Shown: piece after piece, positions 45,494-54,418 of the stretch | Position numbering within the stretch: the first letter of the stretch is position 1 | Layout of the letters: each line of letters begins with the position of its first letter | Source: Goleter apudmare HA4340-LM2 | Lineage (GTDB): Bacteria > Cyanobacteriota > Cyanobacteriia > Cyanobacteriales > Nostocaceae | Assembly: GCA_019359495.1 (NCBI GenBank) | Contig: JAHHHF010000075.1 | Location: 94,979-158,978 of the forward strand | Direction of reading: 5' to 3' | Length of the DNA stretch: 64,000 nt | Translations under genes and position numbers: made by a program | The notes under the pieces: generated by a model | The model's database searches: none | What the model saw: the letters and a program-made list of their open reading frames with translations, nothing else | Told to the model about the DNA's origin: nothing

Positions 45494-48400
45494 TCAATCA
45501 AGAGCGTTCATGGAAGACTCTGGTAAGGTCACTCACCTTTTCTCAGGGAGAATTTTCATTGGTGGCAGTTTGTTGTAATGATGATACATTACGTCAAGAA
45601 CTATGCCAACGGCTGCAACAACTAGCACAACAAAAGCAGTATCAGATGCGAGAAATTGTCTTAGCTGAGACTGTTACTACCCTTTACAGCACTATTCAAG
45701 AACAATTGGGTGATGAACAACCATCAGTATTGATGATTTCAGGTTTAGAGAAGGTAACAAAGCTAGAAGACTTGCTTGGTGCGACTAATATTGTCAGAGA
45801 TGAATTTCGGAAAAAACTGTCATTTCCCGTAGTTTTGTGGGTGAATGATCAAATATTACCGCAAATTTTGCGTTTAGCGCCAGATTTTACTAGTTGGATG
45901 GCAACACCAATTAGGTTTGATCAGGTAGCGATCGCCTATAATTTTATCGCTAATAATAGCCGTGCCCTGAGAAATCTCACACGCTCCATCGGGCTTTCTC
46001 ACGGTCAATTTTCCATAGTTTTAGTTTGCTGCAACTACAGGATTTTGCGAGAGCAGATGTTGCAACAAATAGAAACAGCTTTTTCCCCTACATCACCAAT
46101 TAAAAAGTTAGTTCTTCCCCACGATGTCACCAGTTTAGAAAGTATTATTCAAATAGAAATTGCAGATGATTACCCATCATCTGTGATGGTTTTGGGTTTA
46201 GAAAATGTTGCTACACTTGATGATTTACTTATTAGCATTAACCAATTGCGGGATGAATTTCCCAAACGATTACCCTTTCCTTTAGTCTTGTGGGTAAATG
46301 AAGAAGTCCTGCAAAAAATTGTCCGTCTTGCACCAGATTTTGCTAGTTGGGCTGCTACACCCATTCGCTTCGAGATGACCTCTGAAGATTTGCTGCGATT
46401 CCTGCAACAAGAAACCGACTTGCTGTTTACCAAAATTCTGACTCTAGCAGCCGCACCATACCCCAGAGAGAAATCTATAGGTTTTCCCATGCATATTGGT
46501 CAAGTCTGGGAAAATAGCCATGAAATGTTGTCAGCAATTCAAGAATTAACCCGTCTGGATATTAATTTAGAACCACAGTTAAGTGCTGATTTAAAATTTG
46601 TTTTAGAATTTGTTTTTGGTTTACGCAGTTATCTAGAAGACCAAATTTATCAAGCTTTAAGTCATTTTCAGCGAAGTTTGCAGTCTTGGCAAATCCGGGA
46701 ATCAGAAAATTTACCTACTGCATCTCCCCATTTTCTCAGACAGGGAATACTGCTGTTTTATCTAGGACTATGTCATCGTCGCTTGGGCGGATACAATCAA
46801 ACAGAAAATCGCCAGCATTGCTACACAGCGAAGACTTATTTTCAGCAATGTCAGCATGTTTTTCGAGTAGCTGGACGTTTGGATATAGTCGCCCAGCTAA
46901 TTTGTGAATCTGAGGAAGTTTTACAATACCTGCAAGAATGGGAAGAATTGCAAAAAGTAGCCGCAGAATCTTTGGAGTTACATCAAACATACAATCAAAC
47001 ATACAGTAGTTACATCCAAATTGCTTACGACTACGGCTTTTTGGCAGAAGTGGCGATGCAACAATTGCAGTGGAAAAAGGTGAGTGAATTTGCACAACTA
47101 GCACTGGAAAAGTTAAGCGAGGCGCAAAACTACAATAATCCACATCAATGCTTGTTTCCCTCACTGTTAGTACAAATTTACCGTTTATTTTTAGTGCAAG
47201 CACAACAAAATTTGGGCGACATAGCAACAGCTAATGCACATTTAGCACAAGCAACTCAAGAACTAGAAGCAGCTTTAGCTAGTAGTGATGATCAATATAG
47301 TGCTCATCATGATGTGCATAATGCCCATCGTTATATTCGCTTGTTAAAAACATTGCGATCGCTCTATTTTACAGCCGGCGCGTATCTGGAAGCTTTTACT
47401 ATTAAACAGCAACAAGATTCCCTAGAACAGCAGTATGGTTTACGGGCTTTTGTGGGTGCAAGACGTTTGCAACCTCAAAGACAACCCACAAACCCAGAAT
47501 CACCGTTTGGTGGCGGTAGCATCGCCCTAGAAATTGCTGCTTCTGGTCGAGAACGAGATGTTAATCAATTAATTGGGAGAATCAGCCGTGCTGATCAAAA
47601 GCTGATTGTGATTCATGGCCCTTCAGGGGTGGGTAAGAGTTCTACTGTGACTGCGGGCTTAGTACCAGCGCTGCAAAATCGCGCTATTGGTGATCAAATT
47701 GCGGTGACGGTGGTGCTGCAAGTTTATACAGATTGGGTACGAGAGTTAGGTAAATCTCTGAGTGCAGCGATCGCTCACATTAAGCTAGGAGTAGGTATTG
47801 ATGCCGAGCCTCAACCTTCCATACCTCATACTATTACAGAAATTTTACAACAATTATCTACAAATGCTAATCGCCATTTAATTACAGTTTTAATCTTTGA
47901 CCAGTTTGAAGAATTTTTCTTTAGTTATCCTCACAATCAGCAACAACAATTAATAGATGAATTTCTTAGCCAATGTCTGAATATCCCTTTTGTTAAGGTT
48001 ATTCTCTCTTTAAGAGAAGATTATTTACATCGATTATTAGAATTTAAATATCTCAACCACTTAGAAGTAATTAACTCTAATATTTTAGACAAAAATATCC
48101 GCTATCAATTAAAGAATTTCTCGCCAGCCGATGCCAAAAATCTGATCTACAATCTCACCCAACGTTCACAATTTTACTTAGAAACTGCTTTAATCGATGC
48201 CCTAGTAGAAGATTTATCCGCAGAAATCGGAGAAGTCCGCCCCATTGAATTGCAAGTAGTAGGAGTACAGTTACAACATGAGGGCATTACTACACTAGAA
48301 CAGTATCAGCCTTATAGACCTAACAAACTCATTGAGAGATATATCCAAGAAATTATTAAGGATTGTGGTACTGAAAATGCCAGTTTAGCATTAATAGTTC

Positions 48401-49044
48401 TATATTTATTAACAGATGAAAATCAGCAACGACCGTTTAAAACTCGTGCTGAATTAACAGCAGAATTGGCAGAATTAGAAGACCCTTGCAAATTAGAGTT
48501 AGTTCTAGAAATTTTAATCCGCTCTGGATTAGTGTTGGTATTTCCTGATATTCCGGAACGTTATCAACTGATTCATGATTATTTAGTGGACTTGATTCGT
48601 TTTCTACAACAACAAGAATCTAGCTTACAATTCCAAATAAATCAGCTAAGACGGAAGGTAGAACAAAGTCAATCAGAAATCAACCGTTTAAACAGTGAAC
48701 TCTGGCAAAAAAAGCGACAAAATCTACCAGAGGCTACTATATTCCAGCCCCCAACAGCACAAAATATATTAATGGAATTGCGGCGGCTACGTCAGCAAGA
48801 AGAACTGAGTCAATTAGAGATTGAGCATTTACGATTTGAATTAAAAGAAAAAGAATTAACGGCTCAATTAGCAGCAAGTCAAGCAAGACAAAGACGGATG
48901 GCTATTCGACTCAATCGTGGTTTAAAAATTGCTCTCTTGGTTGCAGTTTTAGCAATTTCAGGATTAATATTCTTGATATTTACAACTTATTTACAGACTG
49001 ATTGTCGGGGCACAGCAGCCAATACATCGCGGTGCATAAAATAA
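45463..49044 (+). CDS. 1193-residue STAND NTPase with duplicated N-domain and C-terminal membrane anchor
   Basis: The N-terminus holds two copies of a ~136-residue domain (17-152 and 168-303) sharing FSQGEFSLVAVCCN / LSHGQFSIVLVCCN, SVLMISGLEKVTKLEDLL / SVMVLGLENVATLDDLL and PVVLWVN..RLAPDFTSW. They resemble NTPase halves with no Walker A. Residues ~340-660 are helical, TPR-like. A STAND core follows: RERDVNQLIGRI, Walker A GPSGVGKSS (719-727), Walker B TVLIFDQFEEFF (809-820), IGEVRPIELQVVGVQL, winged helix to ~1030. Then a coiled coil (~1035-1145) and one membrane helix (IALLVAVLAISGLIFLIF, ~1159-1176). The 31-bp overlap with the upstream gene couples them. Confidence 0.82.
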   Translation: MVAERPAENLINQERSWKTLVRSLTFSQGEFSLVAVCCNDDTLRQELCQRLQQLAQQKQYQMREIVLAETVTTLYSTIQEQLGDEQPSVLMISGLEKVTKLEDLLGATNIVRDEFRKKLSFPVVLWVNDQILPQILRLAPDFTSWMATPIRFDQVAIAYNFIANNSRALRNLTRSIGLSHGQFSIVLVCCNYRILREQMLQQIETAFSPTSPIKKLVLPHDVTSLESIIQIEIADDYPSSVMVLGLENVATLDDLLISINQLRDEFPKRLPFPLVLWVNEEVLQKIVRLAPDFASWAATPIRFEMTSEDLLRFLQQETDLLFTKILTLAAAPYPREKSIGFPMHIGQVWENSHEMLSAIQELTRLDINLEPQLSADLKFVLEFVFGLRSYLEDQIYQALSHFQRSLQSWQIRESENLPTASPHFLRQGILLFYLGLCHRRLGGYNQTENRQHCYTAKTYFQQCQHVFRVAGRLDIVAQLICESEEVLQYLQEWEELQKVAAESLELHQTYNQTYSSYIQIAYDYGFLAEVAMQQLQWKKVSEFAQLALEKLSEAQNYNNPHQCLFPSLLVQIYRLFLVQAQQNLGDIATANAHLAQATQELEAALASSDDQYSAHHDVHNAHRYIRLLKTLRSLYFTAGAYLEAFTIKQQQDSLEQQYGLRAFVGARRLQPQRQPTNPESPFGGGSIALEIAASGRERDVNQLIGRISRADQKLIVIHGPSGVGKSSTVTAGLVPALQNRAIGDQIAVTVVLQVYTDWVRELGKSLSAAIAHIKLGVGIDAEPQPSIPHTITEILQQLSTNANRHLITVLIFDQFEEFFFSYPHNQQQQLIDEFLSQCLNIPFVKVILSLREDYLHRLLEFKYLNHLEVINSNILDKNIRYQLKNFSPADAKNLIYNLTQRSQFYLETALIDALVEDLSAEIGEVRPIELQVVGVQLQHEGITTLEQYQPYRPNKLIERYIQEIIKDCGTENASLALIVLYLLTDENQQRPFKTRAELTAELAELEDPCKLELVLEILIRSGLVLVFPDIPERYQLIHDYLVDLIRFLQQQESSLQFQINQLRRKVEQSQSEINRLNSELWQKKRQNLPEATIFQPPTAQNILMELRRLRQQEELSQLEIEHLRFELKEKELTAQLAASQARQRRMAIRLNRGLKIALLVAVLAISGLIFLIFTTYLQTDCRGTAANTSRCIK

Positions 49045-49075
49045 TTTTATTAGTGCTGTGCCTCATGTTTCCACA

Positions 49076-51271
49076 TCACTGCATTGGCAATTTTGGGTGT
49101 CTTTCAGAGTATTGCCCGACGATCGCAGAAATTTCTGGGTTGTAAAGTCTCAAGTAATTCCAGTAATTGCCAAACACCTGACGCACGTAGTTTTTGGTTT
49201 CATTGAAGGGAATTTCTTCCACAAATTCATCTGGATCTTTTGTAGAGAGGGTTTGCAGCCATTTGGAAACGTTACCCGGCCCGGCATTATAACTGGCGAT
49301 CGCCAACAGGGAGTTATTGTTATATTGCTGATGGGTATAGTCCAAATACCAAGTTCCCAGGTTGATGTTGGTGTTGGGGTCTTCCAGGTCAATTTGTTTG
49401 GGGTCTAACTTGATTTTGGGGGCAATCCATTTACCTGTGTCAGGTAATACTTGCATTAACCCAGTAGCGTTAGCAATCGATTTAATTTTCGATTCAAAGC
49501 GAGATTCTTGACGGATCAAAGCAGTTACCAACAGAGAATTCAGTTGTCGCTCACTAGACCACTTGACAATTTCCCGGAAGTATGGAAAGGGATAACGGGC
49601 TTGCCAGTAGGTGATTTGTTTGTTAAGAGCTTGATATTCGGCTTGTTCTTCTGGTATTTCTCGGTCTTCCAATTTAGAAATTTTGTCAATTCCTATGAGG
49701 TTATCGCCATTTGCTAGCCGCATGAGTCCATCGGTGAATTGTTCTGCGACTGTTGGCTGGGTTTTGTTTTGGAATTCTGTTTCCCATTGCAACCAAGCAT
49801 CACGGTTTTGACCTAACAGGTACAATTCTTTGAAAGTCTCAGAACCAGCAGTAGGTACGGGGCGTTGGGGTGGGATGACCTCTGGGTTTAACTGGCGCAC
49901 AGTGTTAAAGTTGCCCACGTTCAGCCCCAAAATGGAAGCCGATCGCCAGGCATAGTATGAGTAAGGAAACTCACCTAACACATACTCATAAGCGGCTTTC
50001 GCTTCTTGCTGCTTGCCGAGGTTGGTTGCCCATTTACCTACCCAAAACCCGGCTCTGGGGGCCAAAATACTGGTGGGGTTGTTGGTGGTAATTGGTTCTG
50101 CCCATTGCCATGCTCCAAGGTAATCTTTGGCTTTGGCTTTCTCTTGGGCGATTTTCCAACGGTATTCGGCTGCCTCTTCTGAATTGCCGTATTTGGCGAT
50201 GAGTAATTCCCAAGCCTTGGCCGCTGACTGATTATCTTTGAGGTTTTGGAAGATTTTGGCTTTTTCTACTAGTGCTTTACCAGCTATGTTGGGAAAATTA
50301 TTGATTGCTTGGTCAAGATATGGTATGGCATCTTTACGTGTTTTTGCCAATTCTGCCAGACGCAAGAAGGCAGTTCCAGTTTCTGGGGCTTCGGGAAATT
50401 GCTGTACTAGTTGTTGATAGTTGGCGATCGCTTTTTCTGTGTCTTTACCTCCTACCTGGAAACCCCGTCCAATGCGGTAGAGGCTGCGGGGTGTTTTGGG
50501 TGCTTTGGTGTAAGCCGTGGCTGCTTTACCAAATTCACTATTTAACCAGTAAGTTGCTCCAATGATTTCCCAGTCTTCTGGTTTCAGAGCTGGTTGCTTG
50601 ACTAGATTATCTAACACTCCAACTATGCCTGGTTGATCGGCGGCGTATCTAGCCAAAATTAACTGTAACTGCGGCTGACTAGGATTCTGTTGTAAGCGCT
50701 TGCGGATAATTTCCCAAGTTAGGGGATGGGAAGGAAATTTGGCGATCGCTTGATCGTGCAGCTGGGGTTGGGCAATCAAGTATTTAGCTTTAACTGCGGC
50801 GGCTGTGTTGCCATAGTCTTTGAGGACTTTCTGCCTCAAATCTGAAGCTTTACCTTCCTCGCCTAACATATCTTCTGCTTGCGCCTGTTTTAGCAAAATA
50901 TACGGCGCGAGGACAGGATAGTCTTTTTCTAGCCCTGTAAGCAAAGCCAGGGCTTTTTGAGCTTGGGTTCTTTCAACGTAATCACTGGCTAACAGGTAAC
51001 GGGCACGTTTTTGATCTGGTGAGCGAGCATCCTGAGCGATCGCTGCTAGCTTTTGTGCCCTTTCTGGCAGAGATTGTGACACCAATGGATAAACGGCTGA
51101 TTTGGCTTTGGTAGCCTCAGATATCTGCTCAGGCTGATTACTGCCGGGTTTGAGCCACTGTCCTAAGGATTTCCCAATATCAGGCGCTGACACCATTGCC
51201 CCTGCTAAAAAGGCAAATAGTCCTGCACCGGCAATTATCGGAATTGGATTTTTTTTAAGTTGCTTCAGCAT
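49076..51271 (-). CDS. Soluble lytic murein transglycosylase (GH23, Slt-type)
   Basis: The 731-residue protein has an N-terminal signal-anchor (IPIIAGAGLFAFLAGAMV), a long helical TPR-like superhelix (~60-560) and a C-terminal lysozyme-like domain. ALIRQESRFESK carries the catalytic Glu589, followed by ATGLMQVLPDTGKWIA and IASYNAGPGNVSKWL, the GH23 motifs. It cleaves peptidoglycan to anhydromuropeptides. Its stop is 31 bp from that of the convergent STAND gene, leaving little room for terminators. Confidence 0.92.
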   Translation of the reverse strand: MLKQLKKNPIPIIAGAGLFAFLAGAMVSAPDIGKSLGQWLKPGSNQPEQISEATKAKSAVYPLVSQSLPERAQKLAAIAQDARSPDQKRARYLLASDYVERTQAQKALALLTGLEKDYPVLAPYILLKQAQAEDMLGEEGKASDLRQKVLKDYGNTAAAVKAKYLIAQPQLHDQAIAKFPSHPLTWEIIRKRLQQNPSQPQLQLILARYAADQPGIVGVLDNLVKQPALKPEDWEIIGATYWLNSEFGKAATAYTKAPKTPRSLYRIGRGFQVGGKDTEKAIANYQQLVQQFPEAPETGTAFLRLAELAKTRKDAIPYLDQAINNFPNIAGKALVEKAKIFQNLKDNQSAAKAWELLIAKYGNSEEAAEYRWKIAQEKAKAKDYLGAWQWAEPITTNNPTSILAPRAGFWVGKWATNLGKQQEAKAAYEYVLGEFPYSYYAWRSASILGLNVGNFNTVRQLNPEVIPPQRPVPTAGSETFKELYLLGQNRDAWLQWETEFQNKTQPTVAEQFTDGLMRLANGDNLIGIDKISKLEDREIPEEQAEYQALNKQITYWQARYPFPYFREIVKWSSERQLNSLLVTALIRQESRFESKIKSIANATGLMQVLPDTGKWIAPKIKLDPKQIDLEDPNTNINLGTWYLDYTHQQYNNNSLLAIASYNAGPGNVSKWLQTLSTKDPDEFVEEIPFNETKNYVRQVFGNYWNYLRLYNPEISAIVGQYSERHPKLPMQ

Positions 51272-51700
51272 CGATACTCGCTGAAAATTTCAAATTAATT
51301 TCCTGAAACTCTAGCACTACTAGCGGTCAGTGTAATCAGTTTTTCAGTTTAAATTTTTTCTTCTCTGGAAAAAAATCTCAATTTCTTAAGTTTTAAGTTT
51401 TGTTAGCTCTCACTTTGTAGCACACTCTTGAGGCTATGACATCTAGTCTGAGGATAGAGTAGGCTAATTTTGCCTATGCTGGATCACAATTGATAAAATA
51501 GAATCAGGATGCATTTCCCATGCTAGCAATATTACAAAAAAGAAATCCGCTTGGAATTTTGAACTGATTCATGTGGTGCGTGTTCGCAAAAAAGCGCAGC
51601 GCCAGCGTGAGAGACTGACATGGGCAATCAGGCTTTGCAAGTCATACTGAGGTTCTAAAAAAATCAAATACAAGCGCTATATTTCTAAAATTGACACATT
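51272..51700. other. Intergenic region without recognised gene
   Basis: 429 bp upstream of the transglycosylase gene. A small dispersed repeat-like segment (TTCGCAAAAAAGCGCAGCGCC around 51585) is the only feature noted. Confidence 0.45.
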
Positions 51701-52195
51701 TTATTCACAAGTTAAATCTGGTATTTTTTTAAATACTTGTATCCCCCAACTTTTATTTTCCCTAGGTATAAAGCTAATATCACGATTCAAAACTTGCAGA
51801 TGATTTATTAAAACCTGTATGGGGTTTATCCTCTGTGTAATTAACCAAAATATCCAACCTATCAGCTTAATTGTATTAAAAAATGATGCCCGAGTCAGCC
51901 ATTCATGAAATGCTACACGGGCTTCATCTAAAAGACCATCATACTCTTCTATAATTGGCGAATCATGGAATATTGGCGAATTGATGCCGTGAATACCACT
52001 AACTTGATATTTGCCCATCTGAATCCTCTTCAGACAGGAAACTTCCAGGTGATATAGGTCGTGGTAACAAAGTGAGTCACCATTTATATAGATTTGTGCG
52101 TCGCCGAAATTTACAGGTTCTTTGCTGATGCAACCAAGTGATTTTTTCAGGGACAACTCTAGTGAGATTTCTGAAGGGGGAATCAGTTTTAGCAT
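51701..52195 (-). CDS. Hypothetical protein with C-terminal hydrophobic segment
   Basis: Using ATG 52195 (MLKLIPPSEISLELSL) gives 164 residues; the frame runs upstream to a TTG at 52282. The first ~100 residues are polar (YINGDSLCYHDLYHLEVSC, GKYQVSGIHGINSPIFHDSP). A hydrophobic stretch FFNTIKLIGWIFWLITQR follows near residue 120. No known motif is recognised. No neighbours on the same strand form an operon with it. AT-rich codon use suggests accessory DNA. Confidence 0.5.
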   Translation of the reverse strand: MLKLIPPSEISLELSLKKSLGCISKEPVNFGDAQIYINGDSLCYHDLYHLEVSCLKRIQMGKYQVSGIHGINSPIFHDSPIIEEYDGLLDEARVAFHEWLTRASFFNTIKLIGWIFWLITQRINPIQVLINHLQVLNRDISFIPRENKSWGIQVFKKIPDLTCE

Positions 52196-52886
52196 TGCTA
52201 TATGATCAATTACTGAGATTCGTGAAGAGTAAAATGTGTTGTAACTATCAATGTATTGTCTAAATCGTTTTAGACGGTGCAATCATTAGGTATTCATTTT
52301 TGCAAAATTATCAGGCTGCAATTACTAATACCTCAGGCTTGCCAAGTTCATACACTACTGTACAAACACTCTACACAAATTGTCAGCGATCGCGGCAAAA
52401 ATACAAGTCTAATTTCTATTAAATCTTTTTATATAAGTAAATAATTACAACACCATGTATCGTTATTCTTGCTATATTAATTCAATTTAGTTCATGAACT
52501 GACTCATCAAAGCAGGAAACGAGGTAGAGAGAATAATGTAGAGTTTTACGAAATTATTTCAAAAATCAAATATGAGTCTTATCTATTACAGCGTTAATAT
52601 ACTTGTTATTGATTTCACGTCACATCCGAGTAATGCTGACAAAAACACGGAGGAAAAAATACAGACGTTTAGTTAAAGGCCGATCATTTAAACCACATAG
52701 GAGCAAGGCGAAGGAGATGATTCAGGTGTTGCAAAATATGCAGGTAAATTTCATTTAAACTCCGAGTAATTCTACGATTTTTCAGAATTACCTCGATGCT
52801 TTTAGATGCACTCTTTGGCACACACATAATACGGTAACAAGTGTTCTCCCTCACCTAATCACCTTTGATCATTCTTAGTTTTGGGA
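52196..52886. other. AT-rich intergenic region without recognised gene
   Basis: About 690 bp upstream of the hypothetical gene. No frame, RNA gene or repeat is convincing on either strand. Confidence 0.45.
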
Positions 52887-53102
52887 CTATACCTTTGTCG
52901 GCTTTAAGAATAGCCATGCTACGAAGAATGTAGCTGCTGTAAATAGTTGCGTTATGTCCAAAGCAGATAAATAACCATCTGCAAATGAAGCAATACTACG
53001 GTCTGTGATGCCAAATACCCAAGATGAGAGGCCAAACAGCCAAATCCCATTTTTCAGGTTTCCCAGAAATTCCTTAGACTCTGATGGTTGCTGGTCGTTC
53101 AT
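52887..53102 (-). CDS. Small two-helix membrane protein
   Basis: ATG 53102 (MNDQQPSESKEF), with GGAG about 10 bp upstream, gives 71 residues. Two hydrophobic segments (GIWLFGLSSWVFGI and ITQLFTAATFFVAWLFL) are separated by a short polar loop; the C-terminus is KPTKV. The family is not recognised. It is an isolated gene divergent from uvsE. Confidence 0.6.
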   Translation of the reverse strand: MNDQQPSESKEFLGNLKNGIWLFGLSSWVFGITDRSIASFADGYLSALDITQLFTAATFFVAWLFLKPTKV

Positions 53103-53392
53103 GGTCTTGTGCTCCGAATTGGATGAGCAATGAGAAATCTTCGTCAAAGCTTCTTCTGACGCTGACTTTATATACATATTAATAAATATTTCATATACTT
53201 GACTAAACTGTCAAAAGGTACATGTTGGTTTGTTGATATTCCTCCTTTAGTTCTGTCGCCTGAGATGGACACCAACAGATGTAGAGTCTAGGTAAAGGAA
53301 GATTGCTCAAAAGTCAGGTTAAATCTTACAATTGTTAAGAGTTCTGCCTTTAGATACTGATTACTTAAAGGCAGACTCGATAAATTTAGTCA

Positions 53393-54349
53393 ATGACCGC
53401 AAACCATCTCCCACTGCTACCAGATAAACAGCCCTCGCAAAAAGCTTCAACTCCAGAGTTAGGGCTGGTTTGCATAACTTTAGACAAGCAAGTACGCTTT
53501 CGGACAAAAACGCGCACCCACTATTTACAACTCGGTTGGGAACAACGTGAAAGTGCCCTGAGAGAAATTTATCAACATAATTTGCAGCGTTTAGATACAG
53601 CTTTATCTTTTTGTAAAGATCACCAGATACGCTTGTATCGCATGTCCTCTGGGTTATTTCCCCTCAGTGATCTGGAGGATGAAATTGGTGCCAATCTTTT
53701 AGAAGAAATGAGCGCTGAACTGGCAAAGATAGGCAAAAAATCGCAAGTATTGGGTATCAGAATAGTGCTGCATCCAGATCAGTATGTGGTGCTGAGTTCT
53801 GATTCTGCTGATGTGGTGCAGACAAGCATCAAAATTTTAAACCGACATGCCCGCACAATGGACTTGCTAGGCTTACCTCAATCGCCTTGGGCATTGATGA
53901 ATATTCATGGTGGCAAATCTCAACGTCTAGAACAACTGGTAGAGGTAATCTCGCAATTACCAGGGACAATCAAAAACCGCTTAACTTTTGAGAATGATGA
54001 ATATGCTTACAGTGCCAGTGAAATTTTAGCAGTATGTCAACAGGCTGGTGTGCCGATGGTTTTTGATGCCCATCACCATATTTGCCACGAAAACCTAGAC
54101 AGTTACGATCATCCCAGTGTCGCCGCCATGTTTTATGCAGCACGAACAACGTGGGCGAATCCAGATTGGCAATTAGTCCATATTTCTAATGGCGAAACAG
54201 CTTTCAACGACAGGAAGCATAGTGATTTAATTACCACTATGCCCAGCGTTTATCATCAAGCACCGTGGATAGAAGTGGAAGCCAAACACAAAGAAGCAGC
54301 GATCGCCTATTTGCGTTCCTGGTGGCTAATAGACAATAATCACAAATGA
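53393..54349 (+). CDS. uvsE: UV DNA damage endonuclease UvsE
   Basis: The 318-residue protein is a UvdE/UvsE-family TIM-barrel endonuclease, which nicks 5' of cyclobutane dimers and 6-4 photoproducts using metal ions. Family blocks: LGLVCITLDKQVRFRTKTRT, RLYRMSSGLFPLSD, RIVLHPDQYVVLSS, LMNIHGGKSQRLEQL, LTFENDEYAYS, PMVFDAHHHICHE and LVHISNGETAFNDRKHSD. These supply the His, Glu and Asp ligands. Length is close to the bacterial family norm. It is followed after 69 bp by an Hsp70-like gene on the same strand. Confidence 0.93.
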   Translation: MTANHLPLLPDKQPSQKASTPELGLVCITLDKQVRFRTKTRTHYLQLGWEQRESALREIYQHNLQRLDTALSFCKDHQIRLYRMSSGLFPLSDLEDEIGANLLEEMSAELAKIGKKSQVLGIRIVLHPDQYVVLSSDSADVVQTSIKILNRHARTMDLLGLPQSPWALMNIHGGKSQRLEQLVEVISQLPGTIKNRLTFENDEYAYSASEILAVCQQAGVPMVFDAHHHICHENLDSYDHPSVAAMFYAARTTWANPDWQLVHISNGETAFNDRKHSDLITTMPSVYHQAPWIEVEAKHKEAAIAYLRSWWLIDNNHK

Positions 54350-54418
54350 CAGATACAGGACTCTTAACCCAGATAAAATCTAGGTTGCTGAATTGGGAAT
54401 TTTAAATTGGTATAAGAT

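Noticed and set aside
46736..47227. 163-codon minus-strand frame inside the STAND gene
   Set aside because: Shadow of the plus-strand STAND frame, which carries recognisable repeats and motifs across the same stretch.
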